From: a virus
Length of the DNA stretch: 31,250 nt
Virus record (IMG/VR): IMGVR_UViG_3300033155_001112
Location: 1-31,250 of that record
Strand: one strand, 5' to 3'
The notes under the pieces were generated by a model. It saw only the letters and a list, made by a program, of their open reading frames with translations, searched no databases and had not been told where the DNA came from. The position numbers and the translations under genes were made by a program. Below, piece by piece: positions 9,301 to 16,193 of this stretch; positions within the stretch are counted from its first letter, which is position 1, and each line of letters starts with the position of its first letter.

Positions 9301-9780
9301 AACATCCCAAGCAACTGCGCCAACTTCAATAGTTGTTTCTTGTGCTGGTGGATGCACATCTGCATCACATTCCATTATCAGGCGAACATCAGTATCAGCG
9401 TCTTGGGATGAAAGAAGGCTGGCATCCCACGGCAGGGATATTACCTGCCCACCTGAAGTGGTAGCGGTGACATCACCGCCATCATCATATAAGGTCGCTC
9501 TTAATGTGGCACCTTCATACAAATAGAACCGAAGCCTGTCTGGATTTCTTGTGCCGTTTGTGGCACCTATTTGGACACGAAATTCTTGCAGGCCAGCGCC
9601 CGTGGTCAACGCACCGGCAGCATCCGGGAAGTCTACTTCCAGATAAGTATTCGCGTCCCCATCTGGCGCATTCAGCCAATTACTATCTGGGGCGGCTGGA
9701 TCATCCTGGATGTCTGAAACCAACCCAGACAAATTAGTCTGGGTGATTAGGACATCGGGGCTTAGTGTTTCAGCAGACAC
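6316..9780 (-). CDS. Giant tandem-repeat virion appendage protein, 1154 aa
   Basis: The largest complete gene in the window. It starts at a GTG (9780) with AAGG seven bases upstream, three bases after the previous stop. Residues 1-167 form a non-repeated Asp/Thr-rich beta domain (PDRLRFYLYEGATLRATLY), similar to N-terminal modules of other phage structural proteins. Residues 168-1102 are 41 copies of one unit, consensus 'Y-x-L-x(4)-x-x-F-x-I-x-G-T-D-V-x-L-x-x-G'. The first five copies vary in length, the third with a Gly-rich insert (LTLGGGGTGATNLIYG); the last 36 are exactly 22 residues each. Residues 1103-1154 are an acidic tail. Each unit suggests two short strands around a Gly turn, so a beta-solenoid or stacked shaft is likely. 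Probably a fibre or tail decoration; function not proven. Confidence 0.8.
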   Translation of the reverse strand: MSAETLSPDVLITQTNLSGLVSDIQDDPAAPDSNWLNAPDGDANTYLEVDFPDAAGALTTGAGLQEFRVQIGATNGTRNPDRLRFYLYEGATLRATLYDDGGDVTATTSGGQVISLPWDASLLSSQDADTDVRLIMECDADVHPPAQETTIEVGAVAWDVDYTSSVTHYTLDTLTESFAISGTDVTLTAVRHHTLDALTESFAITGTNIDLIQARHFTLNVLAGSFTYQDAGDDGKLGTSKLGSLTLGGGGTGATNLIYGKPLHVLTEAFNITGTDVTLTKEGGEVNHYALDALTEAFNINGTVIDLQVGYNLPVLVGAFNIVGTDVDLAVSHVLQTITEAFNITGHNVELQQGYSLVALTETFNIDGTGVILSQGYSLVALTEVFNISGNDVTLSQDYTLTTSTEAFDISGTDVTFSRDYAVSTIVGEYVITGYDVNFDSEKSLSAGSGIFNITGFDVDLKQGYSLNTTVAEFDIAGTDAVLQQGYSLVSETIAFNINGVDVNLLQGYVLQALAGTFDIDGTDVDLQQGYSLVPTTTTFNIDGTDVAFSRDYAISTIAGEYVITGFDVNFDSEKSLSAGSGTFNITVVDVDLQQGYALNSISASFNITGTDATLQQGYSLVPITTVFNIAGTDVTLQQDYNLPVIIGAFDINGTNVDLQQGYVLIPTTESFIITGANVELDRDYILATENGAFLIDGADANLSIKYTLDVLSGSYLLTGTDVTFNRDYALIPDYDTYLITGTDVNFDSEKSILAGVGAYTITGFDVDLSVDYILSNISESYAISGTDANLLVDYTLDANNGAFSLDGTDIVLSKEYVLISEVGSFSIDGQDVNLSTENSLIAENGSFILTGFDVDLAVGYAISIENGQFNISGQDVNFSIDYTANVLAGAFAIDGQSVGLLINYTLSATTTSFNITGTDVSFDRGYVISALNGEFLITGTDVTFNAESVLFADNGSFSITGTDVDFLSDKVASVDGASFNITGQPVNLGKGYSVSAAVGEYNISGTDVSFKTSYAISAESGEYTILGQDVTLKTVNSIIAENGSFLILGQDVDLAHSRSIGAESGTFVIAGTDAGLAYHHSIITETVEFDITGSDIVLLYTGAIPLLCVPYGINYDNESYDLDIEIETLDLSMLPENYMIDSTIELIGLEDGC
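6475..8850 (-). repeat. 36 uninterrupted 66-bp coding repeats
   Basis: The DNA that encodes residues 311-1102 of the giant protein is exactly 36 x 66 bases. The nucleotide copies have diverged, but the positions for F-x-I-x-G-T-D-V are kept. Two neighbouring blocks of six units (8191-8586 and 7795-8190) are much more alike than average, showing a 396-bp second-order duplication. A related three-unit block recurs near 7390-7620. Confidence 0.92.
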
Positions 9781-9783
9781 AGC

Positions 9784-10038
9784 TTAGCCTTTTGGCTGAT
9801 TCCCGTGGCGTGGATCTTCATCAGGAATACAAATGACTAATGATTCCGCGCAGACATAAACTTGAATTCCAGACTGGGGTGGTGCAGGCACTAAATCACA
9901 GTTATCTGTTGATGATGGCATGGTGTAAACACAACCGTCTTCTCCAACTATAAGGCGTGGATTATTCACCTTATCACCACCACCTATAGCAAGGCTTGAA
10001 AAAATAATCATACTGGTAATTGCAATTAACATTTTCAT
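9784..10038 (-). CDS. Small secreted protein, 84 aa
   Basis: Starts MKMLIAITSMIIFSSLAIGG with GAGGAG upstream. The first 20 residues are a signal peptide or membrane anchor with a likely cut after SSLAIG. The mature part has four Cys (DGCVYT, DNCDLV, VYVCAE, LVICIP) that could form two disulphides, and a Pro-rich centre (LVPAPPQSG). No family recognised. Secreted small proteins are unusual inside a tail-fibre block; a virion-surface or superinfection role is only a guess. Confidence 0.6.
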   Translation of the reverse strand: MKMLIAITSMIIFSSLAIGGGDKVNNPRLIVGEDGCVYTMPSSTDNCDLVPAPPQSGIQVYVCAESLVICIPDEDPRHGNQPKG

Positions 10039-10055
10039 ATCAAACTCCTCATATT

Positions 10056-10496
10056 TTACTGGTTAGTTATAATTCTATCTGCAATCTCCTTAATTTCCAA
10101 ATACGCATCCTTAACTGCTGGGTCAAAATCTGTTGACGCTATTACTGCATCATCAAGAAGTTTGCTAACAAGTTGAACGAGCACTAATATTGTGTCCTTG
10201 CCATAATCTTGCAAAAGTTCTATGTCTGATGCAACTTGCTCTGCATCAAGCTGCTCCTGTGTCTTTGTAAGTTTGGTATAAACTCTTGTAGCAGAATTAG
10301 ATGCATAATCATATGAATCTACTGGCAAAGAAAGATATTCAGTTTCTGAATCGAATGCTGGAACGGTTTTTATAACTTCTACAAGAAATCCCTTTTCATT
10401 TAATAATGAAGATTCTTTTGTATTATATTCCTCAAATACTCCAGCAACTATTCCAATGATAGAATGTAAAATTGGATCTATTTTGAAATATAACAT
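10056..10496 (-). CDS. Unknown appendage-region protein, 146 aa
   Basis: Starts MLYFKIDPILHSIIGIVAG; its ATG overlaps the preceding stop (TAATG), implying coupled translation with the BspA-like gene. The N-terminal part is beta-like (VEVIKTVPAFDSETEYLSLP) and from about residue 78 the protein is helical (TKTQEQLDAEQVASDIELL), a layout often seen in fibre chaperones or fibre assembly proteins. No specific family motif recognised. Confidence 0.5.
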   Translation of the reverse strand: MLYFKIDPILHSIIGIVAGVFEEYNTKESSLLNEKGFLVEVIKTVPAFDSETEYLSLPVDSYDYASNSATRVYTKLTKTQEQLDAEQVASDIELLQDYGKDTILVLVQLVSKLLDDAVIASTDFDPAVKDAYLEIKEIADRIITNQ

Positions 10497-11461
10497 TACA
10501 AGGCCCCTCCGTCAGTTATATGCCAATTATATGTATCAGTTAATATAGCCCTAGCAGCTGACTCAGTATATTTAGCTTGACCGGCATCAAAATAAAGATC
10601 ATGTTGAAGTGATTGCTGCGACCAAGATAACAGTAACTTGTCATAATTAGCATTTGAAAATTGGCTATTTAAAAATAAATATTGAACATCAGTAGCTGAT
10701 TCTACATCCCATCCACTAACATCCGGATTAGCTGCTGCACCATTAAACATCCCACGAAAACTTGTTACTGCACCAGTATCCCAATTTTCTACTGCTGGGG
10801 AAAATTCTGCATTCTGAAACATGTATCTCATGTCTTCAACGGAACTAGTGTCCCAATTTTCGACTCCTGGATCATATAACTGTGGTATATTACTAAATAA
10901 AGATGACATGTCAACTACATTTCCAACTTGCCATCTGCTAACATCAAGATCTTCTGATCCGGTATGAGAAAACGCATAATAGACATCTGTTATATTCCTT
11001 AAATCCCAATCGGAAACATCAGGGTTTGCTAACTCAGCATTGTAAAAAAGAAACTTGAGATCTGTTAATCCATAAAGACGCAAAGCATCAGTTGCAGTTG
11101 TTTCCATGTCAGTACAGCCATAAAACGCTGCATAAAGACTTTCAAAGCCAACATCTCCCCATTGCATAATTTCTAGTATTGATGTTTTATCCCCAGCATC
11201 ATCGAAAGTGAATATGGTGCAAAGCCCATTTATTGTAACTATATACTCTCCAGCATCCTCATATGTATGACTTGCATTATTATCATTCCATGCATCTACT
11301 TTAAAATTCCCCGTGTCATCTCCATAATTCACTATAAAATCATAATCATTTCCATTTTCTAATGGCAAGGTTTTTGTTGATGATGGAAAGAGTGCTCTCC
11401 ATTTGGTGATAAACGCCCTTTTATTCTTTCTTCCATGATGCATTCTATTCATGCCAAACAT
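10496..11461 (-). CDS. PKD-like plus BspA/DUF285-type repeat surface protein, 321 aa
   Basis: Residues 1-30 are basic (MNRMHHGRKNKRAFITKWRA). Residues about 38-85 resemble a PKD-like domain, with FIVNYGDDTG and ASHTYEDAGEYIVTING. Residues about 120-270 hold five copies of a 20-to-24-residue unit with the pattern '[DE]-V-S-x-W-D-x-x-x-V-x-D-M-x-x-[ML]-F-x-x-[AN]' (for example VENWDTSSVEDMRYMF). This is the DUF285/BspA-like repeat of bacterial surface proteins, known for binding host or matrix molecules and also seen in phage fibres. Its start and end overlap the neighbours by one base (TAATG). A receptor-binding or adhesin function is the natural inference; the repeat family is clear. Confidence 0.75.
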   Translation of the reverse strand: MFGMNRMHHGRKNKRAFITKWRALFPSSTKTLPLENGNDYDFIVNYGDDTGNFKVDAWNDNNASHTYEDAGEYIVTINGLCTIFTFDDAGDKTSILEIMQWGDVGFESLYAAFYGCTDMETTATDALRLYGLTDLKFLFYNAELANPDVSDWDLRNITDVYYAFSHTGSEDLDVSRWQVGNVVDMSSLFSNIPQLYDPGVENWDTSSVEDMRYMFQNAEFSPAVENWDTGAVTSFRGMFNGAAANPDVSGWDVESATDVQYLFLNSQFSNANYDKLLLSWSQQSLQHDLYFDAGQAKYTESAARAILTDTYNWHITDGGAL

Positions 11462-13161
11462 TAAGTATCATCTCCGGCATCTATGGTATAATATAATGTA
11501 ATTCCATGAAGTCTTATATCATTAGATAAATTGTCAGACGCATGTGCAATATCCCTTCTAACTTTAAACGTAATTACATCTTCTGGTGATGGAGTTCCAG
11601 CAATAGTAACTGCGCTTGATCTATCTGATATATACATATCATCAGTAGTTCCACCAGTATCTTCTAAATCTATTTCTGTTCCAACGGCGGCATCAATAGG
11701 GTCATCACTTGATAGCGCGTTGGCAGCTAATGACCAAACAACACCAAAATTTGTATCATCTGCTGGGTGACTCCATGATGCTGAAAACAATATCGTTCCT
11801 TCATCCCATGATTTTGGCATTCTTATTTGAAATTGAACTGATTCTGAAGTCCAAGGGTCAAAGTTAAATGTTGCCATCATTACATCATTTGTTTCTAGCT
11901 CATACTCAACATAAGCGGCTCCGTTTGTTGCTGTAGGGATCATTGCACTTGCCGAAATCCAAAGTGAATGAAGACCTTGCTCTATACTATCTCCACCACC
12001 AGCAGCATCCAATGCTTCTTGCAAATCTGTTTGATCAGATAGAATTCCATTGATATCTCCCCAAGTAGTAGATACTGCACCACTAACGTTTAATGCCAAT
12101 CCTACATTAATAAATCTCCAATCTATATATTGAGTGCCGCTATTATCAGTATCTACAACTCTTGATTGTACTGCATTTGTATAAGAGTCATTTGTTTGAA
12201 TAATAAAGCTGGCAATCGGCTTATATTCTACAATTGGAAGACCATCTAATTCAAGATTTAAAAGTTCATTAAGCGCACCTTCCTTTGCTGCTGGGCCTGT
12301 TAAATAATCATCTTGCCCAACAATAAAGAAAAAGCCATCATTAATATCACTTATTGCGTATAAGTGCATGATTAAAAAATCTGAATTAGTTACTTCAGTT
12401 AGCTGCCATGTTGCTCCTGTCCATTCGTTATAAGCTGCTCTACCAGTGCCAGTAGTAGTAACAATATAATCAGTAGCAGCAATCTTTCTCCAGTCGCCAC
12501 TTGCGCCACTACGATATAGAATTGGAATATTAGTGGGTCTATTATCCGCTGCGATGGAGATTTGAATATCTTCATCCCAAATAATACCGGATTGTACACC
12601 AATCTGAGCATCAATTGCATTATTGCCATTGCCGTCAGAAGTTATATCTACTGGCTGTAACCCTGATGCATATCTTGTTCCTTCAGTATCATGAAGATAC
12701 TGATGGGTCATGGAATCCATAATCATTCCATGACGTTCTTCAGCAAGAGTTACTGAAACATTATTTGTTGCATCCCAATAAACAAAAGATACTAATGCAG
12801 CATCATGAATTAAATCAGAATTAAATGATTGTGTTTTCTGAAGAACACCTGAAGAGTCATAGTATAAAAACCACAATCCTTCTGTATCATCAATTATAAT
12901 ATCCTCAGACTCTGTCTTTGTATATTTATTGCCACCGGAATAAAAAACAAAATCAGTAGTAACTGGCTCAATAGTAAATGTTCTAGTGCCATCTACAAAA
13001 GAAATAGTGCTATCAGTCCTATCAACAAACCCATTCTCTATAGAAGCTTTTTTGGCAAACTCATCCTCAACAAGATTAAAACCAGTTTCTATCTCCTCAA
13101 CATCAGAAGCGCTGTAAACTTCGCCATCAACTAAATCATTATTAAAGAATGGGTTTGCCAT
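11461..13161 (-). CDS. Tail fibre / appendage protein, 566 aa
   Basis: Starts MANPFFNNDLVDGEVYSASD with GGTAGAG upstream. The opening, up to EEIETGFNLVEDEFAKK, is the kind of N-terminal attachment module seen in phage fibres ('G-x-V-x-x-A-x-x-x-N-x-E'). Residues 60-330 are beta-rich with many aromatic residues. The segment WGDINGILSDQTDLQEALDA (about 365-384) is a common phage fibre motif, normally the trimeric stalk just before a C-terminal beta-sandwich head. The last 180 residues fit that head (ETNDVMMATFNFDPWTSESV). It is followed directly by the BspA-like gene. Confidence 0.72.
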   Translation of the reverse strand: MANPFFNNDLVDGEVYSASDVEEIETGFNLVEDEFAKKASIENGFVDRTDSTISFVDGTRTFTIEPVTTDFVFYSGGNKYTKTESEDIIIDDTEGLWFLYYDSSGVLQKTQSFNSDLIHDAALVSFVYWDATNNVSVTLAEERHGMIMDSMTHQYLHDTEGTRYASGLQPVDITSDGNGNNAIDAQIGVQSGIIWDEDIQISIAADNRPTNIPILYRSGASGDWRKIAATDYIVTTTGTGRAAYNEWTGATWQLTEVTNSDFLIMHLYAISDINDGFFFIVGQDDYLTGPAAKEGALNELLNLELDGLPIVEYKPIASFIIQTNDSYTNAVQSRVVDTDNSGTQYIDWRFINVGLALNVSGAVSTTWGDINGILSDQTDLQEALDAAGGGDSIEQGLHSLWISASAMIPTATNGAAYVEYELETNDVMMATFNFDPWTSESVQFQIRMPKSWDEGTILFSASWSHPADDTNFGVVWSLAANALSSDDPIDAAVGTEIDLEDTGGTTDDMYISDRSSAVTIAGTPSPEDVITFKVRRDIAHASDNLSNDIRLHGITLYYTIDAGDDT

Positions 13162-13172
13162 TATACTCTACC

Positions 13173-13589
13173 TTATTCTATAGTAAGAACACTAGCGCCA
13201 AAGTCCAGAGTAAATGTCTCTGTATCCGCGAGCGTTACTTCTGAACCATAATCATACCAGCCAACCAGTTCATCAGCAGGAGCATCAGCATTATACAAAA
13301 CTACATACTGAAATGGGCCAACTGCACCAGTAGCAGTCCAAACAACATCAGTCGCCGTCATGGTGCCAATGCCACCAGCTTCTGAATACAGATTCTGGAT
13401 ATCTTCGCCGCCAGCAGTATAACCATTGCCAGTGCCCAGCTCATTTCCAGAAACTTCTGCATAAAGTTCCATTCCAGCCGTTGGAATTGTATTGGTTAAG
13501 ATTGCCATAACTGCATCAGCATTTAGCTCATGCTTTTCAAGGCCAACTGCACCAGCAAAACTTTCAAATTTATTAAACGCGGAAGCCAT
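13173..13589 (-). CDS. Phage structural protein, 138 aa
   Basis: Starts MASAFNKFESFAGAVGLEKH with GAGG at about eight bases. It matches the general look of a small phage virion protein often annotated as structural or minor fibre: a short N-terminal helix with FxxFxxAVGxxxHxL, then beta segments (WTATGAVGPFQYVVLYNADA, LVGWYDYGSEVTLADTETFT) ending in a strand (LDFGASVLTIE). It begins the appendage block after the endolysin gene. Family known to me only as conserved phage protein. Confidence 0.6.
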   Translation of the reverse strand: MASAFNKFESFAGAVGLEKHELNADAVMAILTNTIPTAGMELYAEVSGNELGTGNGYTAGGEDIQNLYSEAGGIGTMTATDVVWTATGAVGPFQYVVLYNADAPADELVGWYDYGSEVTLADTETFTLDFGASVLTIE

Positions 13590-13603
13590 CTTTTAGTCCT
13601 CTA

Positions 13604-14035
13604 TCAATGTGAATAACAGCTCAAATCGTGCTTGAGCTTACGAATGTCATACTTCTTTTTCATACCAGTCTTTTGAAAATGGGGCATATCATAGTCCCAA
13701 AGATCGTAACCCCAATCAATGCCTAAACCATTGGCTTGGTTAACTTCTTTCATAGCATTCGCTATTACTATACATGGCCCTTCTTCCCATCTGGCAGCAC
13801 CATTGATCCACGGGACTAAATCAACTGCCAATCCATACAAATGATAACTATCCATAGTTGAGCTTGCTCCAATTTCAACCATATTTTTTTGTTTTTGTCT
13901 TGATCTCACTCCATCAAAAGCAGTAAAATCTTGCTTTGTAATCTTAATTGCTTCTGTAACGCAATAGCTTACATCTGGATGAAGGCCAACCAGTTGTGCC
14001 AAAGATTTCTTGCCTAATTTAAAATGATCTGTCAT
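13604..14035 (-). CDS. Endolysin, M15 peptidase (VanY/L-Ala-D-Glu type)
   Basis: A zinc peptidase that cuts the peptide stems of peptidoglycan at lysis. The start MTDHFKLGKKSLAQLVGLHP is the familiar opening of phage M15 endolysins; an in-frame ATG five codons earlier (14050) is possible and neither has a strong ribosome-binding site. Zinc ligands are visible in S-Y-H-L-Y-G-L-A-V-D-L-V-P (His and Asp) and in D-M-P-H-F-Q (His). Just before the latter, GIDWGYDLWDYDMPHFQ matches the 'WGGxW-xxDxPHFQ' region. Length (143 aa) is normal for the family. It overlaps the membrane coiled-coil protein upstream by 17 bases, forming a lysis cassette within the late operon. Confidence 0.9.
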   Translation of the reverse strand: MTDHFKLGKKSLAQLVGLHPDVSYCVTEAIKITKQDFTAFDGVRSRQKQKNMVEIGASSTMDSYHLYGLAVDLVPWINGAARWEEGPCIVIANAMKEVNQANGLGIDWGYDLWDYDMPHFQKTGMKKKYDIRKLKHDLSCYSH

Positions 14036-14561
14036 TTGCCAAGTAATCATTATCTAATGAAAGTTGCAAAGAAGACCCAGCATCAACTCTTAATTTAAGC
14101 TCAAGATCATATACACGAGAACTTATCTCTTCAATCATTTCTGATAGGTGTTTCCCTTCTGCAACAAACCTACTAGGCTCAAGGCTTTTCATTTCAAGAA
14201 TCCTAATTCTCTCTTCAGCATTTTCCCCTCTATCAAGAGTGTATCTTTTGCCTAAAATAGCTCTATCATATGTGAGATTTATTTTAATATCTCTTGCGGT
14301 AAGCTCAGACATAAATTGCTTTTGCAAATTATCATGATCTTTATTTCTTTCTTCTTGTAATTGTTCCAATTGCTGAGATACTTTGCCAATGAAATATGTT
14401 CCAGAGGCCAATGGAACTAATAAAACAGCTAATAGTGGCCAAATTTTCATTAAATCTTCACTTGTTGTTGTCATCGCTATTATAGCCCCCAGCCCTATTT
14501 TTTTACTTCCGGCAATTACACCAGCGGCTTTTATCCCGGTGACGATAGAATCTGGATCCAT
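14019..14561 (-). CDS. Membrane protein with coiled coil, candidate holin/inner spanin
   Basis: A 180-residue protein starting MDPDSIVTGIKAAGVIAGSK at the ATG (14561) that overlaps the preceding stop as TAATG. Hydrophobic stretches lie at about residues 25-31 (weak) and 40-60 (IWPLLAVLLVPLASGTYFIG, clear). Then comes a long charged helix with heptad character (VSQQLEQLQEERNKDHDNLQ) and a second one near the end (LSEMIEEISSRVYDLELKLR). Membrane anchor plus coiled coil, next to an endolysin, is the usual picture for an inner spanin or holin-like lysis protein. No family motif was found, so the exact lysis role stays open. Confidence 0.6.
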   Translation of the reverse strand: MDPDSIVTGIKAAGVIAGSKKIGLGAIIAMTTTSEDLMKIWPLLAVLLVPLASGTYFIGKVSQQLEQLQEERNKDHDNLQKQFMSELTARDIKINLTYDRAILGKRYTLDRGENAEERIRILEMKSLEPSRFVAEGKHLSEMIEEISSRVYDLELKLRVDAGSSLQLSLDNDYLANDRSF

Positions 14562-14929
14562 TATCCCCACCAACCATTTTCTTTTGCCTTGGCACATCCA
14601 AGAAGCAATGTGCCAATTGCCCAATAAACTGCCCTAAACCAACGCTCTTCAGACCATAATATGTCTGATATTACTCTGGCAGCTTGCAAAGCGAATACTG
14701 GGCTTCCATCATCCCATTTGCCCTGCAAACAGAGCTCATCATGTACCCACCAAGAATCAGAATCAATATCTGTAGCCCAAGTTGCCCCATCACTTTTACG
14801 TCCTTTTGGGACAGTAATGGTTTTTCCGTACCTAGGGCTTTTGTACACAATCTCTCTATTGGATACATATTTGTATCTTGTAAAGAATGCTTTGGCTACA
14901 CCAATTATTTTCTTTCCTGGTTCAGACAT
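14561..14929 (-). CDS. DUF1353 family phage protein
   Basis: A 122-residue protein starting MSEPGKKIIGVAKAFFTRYK. The ATG at 14929 has AAAGAG six bases before it, so the in-frame ATG 12 codons upstream is not used. 'ITVPKGRKSDGATWATDIDS' followed by 'WWVHDELCLQGKWDDG' matches the DUF1353 signature (V-P-x-G-x-x-T-D-G-A-S... H-D-x-L-x). Small, function unknown; often found in late phage operons near lysis or tail genes. A Cys-containing hydrophobic end (VYWAIGTLLLGCAKAKENGW) is usual for the family. Confidence 0.8.
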   Translation of the reverse strand: MSEPGKKIIGVAKAFFTRYKYVSNREIVYKSPRYGKTITVPKGRKSDGATWATDIDSDSWWVHDELCLQGKWDDGSPVFALQAARVISDILWSEERWFRAVYWAIGTLLLGCAKAKENGWWG

Positions 14930-14961
14930 AATGAACTCTTTAATAATGATGATTAATTTAT

Positions 14962-15258
14962 TCACTGAACCGGCGCCAATCTTGGTAATCTTTCAACAAG
15001 ACCATTTATTGCCCCGAAAGCATCGCCAACTGGTGTAGATGGGCTGGCATTAATCTTCATGCCACATCCCTCTGTAATTTCAATATCCAATCCACCAATT
15101 TCTCTCGCTGAGGTTCCATTGATAGTGCATGAAGTGCTACCGTCTGTGTGAGAGTAATTATAGATGGCGCCACCAGCATCTGCTTCACCCCATTGCGATT
15201 TAGCAGAACAACCACCAAGAATAATTATGGCAACAATAATAAATAAGAACTTATTCAT
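14962..15258 (-). CDS. Small lipoprotein, 98 aa (possible outer spanin)
   Basis: Starts MNKFLFIIVAIIILGGCSAK; the ATG at 15258 overlaps the end of the small ORF upstream. The Lys, hydrophobic core and L-G-G-C lipobox mean signal peptidase II cleavage and a lipidated Cys at residue 17. The mature part is soluble, with three more Cys (TSCTING, EGCGMK and the anchor) and ends DAFGAINGLVERLPRLAPVQ. A lipoprotein in the lysis region could be an outer spanin, but it lacks the usual Pro-rich look. A superinfection-exclusion lipoprotein is the alternative. Confidence 0.72.
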   Translation of the reverse strand: MNKFLFIIVAIIILGGCSAKSQWGEADAGGAIYNYSHTDGSTSCTINGTSAREIGGLDIEITEGCGMKINASPSTPVGDAFGAINGLVERLPRLAPVQ

Positions 15259-15379
15259 CGTACATACCACCTTTTCCTTTATCATTACAGCAAGACAACC
15301 AAGCAATTATAATGACGAATGCTACAACTAGCCAAGCTAGTGGGTCACCCAGGATTCTTACTACTCCATCGAACAACAT
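15251..15379 (-). CDS. 42-aa membrane peptide
   Basis: ATG at 15379 gives MLFDGVVRILGDPLAWLVVA FVIIIAWLSCC and ends NDKGKGGMYDE. A single hydrophobic helix (about residues 14-31) with a Cys pair is followed by a charged tail. It overlaps the previous 33-residue ORF by 35 bases and the lipoprotein gene by 8 bases in other frames. Small single-helix peptides in a lysis region can be holins or antiholins; nothing here proves it. Ribosome-binding site is poor. Confidence 0.45.
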   Translation of the reverse strand: MLFDGVVRILGDPLAWLVVAFVIIIAWLSCCNDKGKGGMYDE

Positions 15380-15446
15380 ATATTAACAATCCTATACCAA
15401 CAATAACAATTGGCATTCCAACTTTAAGCAATCCAGAATAATCCAT
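15345..15446 (-). CDS. 33-aa membrane peptide
   Basis: ATG at 15446 gives MDYSGLLKVGMPIVIVGIGL then LIYVVRWSSKNPG and a TGA. Residues 9-25 form one strong transmembrane helix followed by a short basic tail. Starts 11 bases after the 56-residue ORF ends. Possible small holin component; supported by composition and tight packing only. Confidence 0.45.
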   Translation of the reverse strand: MDYSGLLKVGMPIVIVGIGLLIYVVRWSSKNPG

Positions 15447-15457
15447 ATTAATTAAAA

Positions 15458-15628
15458 CTATGCAACTGTAAGCTCAACTTCAGAGGATGCAATAACAATA
15501 GAGCCAACATCTGCCCTCATTCTATTGATTTCATACTCTTCTCTGGTCTTTTTTCGCATATAATATAAAACAGCAGCAAGTAAATTTTTATGCCTGCCCC
15601 ATTTTGGTTTTCTGCGTAATTTGCCCAT
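15458..15628 (-). CDS. Small basic protein, 56 aa
   Basis: ATG at 15628 gives MGKLRRKPKWGRHKNLLAAV and a C-terminal strand-like end (GSIVIASSEVELTVA). The first third is strongly basic, then a Tyr/Lys/Arg helix (LYYMRKKTREEYEINRMRAD). It starts directly after a perfect 9-bp hairpin that follows the decoration protein gene. Too short for family recognition. Codon use is like the neighbours, so I regard it as a real gene. Confidence 0.5.
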   Translation of the reverse strand: MGKLRRKPKWGRHKNLLAAVLYYMRKKTREEYEINRMRADVGSIVIASSEVELTVA

Positions 15629-15638
15629 AATTTTAATT

Positions 15639-15660
15639 GCTGGCTAGAACACTAGCCAGC
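15639..15660. other. Perfect 9-bp hairpin between two late genes
   Basis: GCTGGCTAG and CTAGCCAGC are separated by a 4-base loop (AACA on the + strand). There is no T-run on either side, so it is unlikely to be a simple terminator. It sits 8 bases after the stop of the decoration-like gene and could protect the 3' end of the head-gene mRNA or act as a processing site. Confidence 0.55.
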
Positions 15661-15668
15661 AAATCCTA

Positions 15669-16193
15669 TTAGCTACTGCCAAGAACAACATACGCAATAT
15701 CCAACGAACCAGAAACAATAAATGTGCCGTCTTCATCGTCAGTTATTACATTATCATCAATAAGAATATTGATATTCAGTTCCATAGCACCAGCTGTATT
15801 ATCAATGATAACCTGCTCAGTAGCAGTAGATACTCCACGTGTTGATGGGGCATCTTTATCATCCGCAGCGGAGGCCAACGCAGTAGATGGGACAATGTTG
15901 TCATCTTCTGCATCACCAAGATCTACATCTGCATTTGGTGCCGTTCCAATGCCATAATCGCCATCCCAATCATCAACGATATGGGCATCAGCACCGCCAG
16001 CAACTGCGACATTCGCAACTGCCCCAAGCAATAGAATATTGCCAGTTGGAAGATTACCAATTACAGAGGTCGCAGCGTCAACTGTATCTGCTACACCAGT
16101 AATATTAGCAACAAAGCCGATTGCGATTGTCTTTTTGACAACCTTCTGATTGAGCTCACTACCGCGACTCAATGATCTAGTTAACCCTTTCAT
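15669..16193 (-). CDS. Probable capsid decoration / head stabilisation protein, 174 aa
   Basis: Starts MKGLTRSLSRGSELNQKVVK with GAGGTGGGAA upstream and overlaps the previous gene by four bases. It is rich in Ala, Asp, Val and Thr, with strand-like segments (GNILLLGAVANVAVAGGADA, LDIAYVVLGSS at the end) and an Asp-rich linker. Encoded two genes after the major capsid protein, with a homing endonuclease gene in between, it fits a head-decoration or minor head protein. The family is recognised only in this general sense. Confidence 0.6.
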   Translation of the reverse strand: MKGLTRSLSRGSELNQKVVKKTIAIGFVANITGVADTVDAATSVIGNLPTGNILLLGAVANVAVAGGADAHIVDDWDGDYGIGTAPNADVDLGDAEDDNIVPSTALASAADDKDAPSTRGVSTATEQVIIDNTAGAMELNINILIDDNVITDDEDGTFIVSGSLDIAYVVLGSS

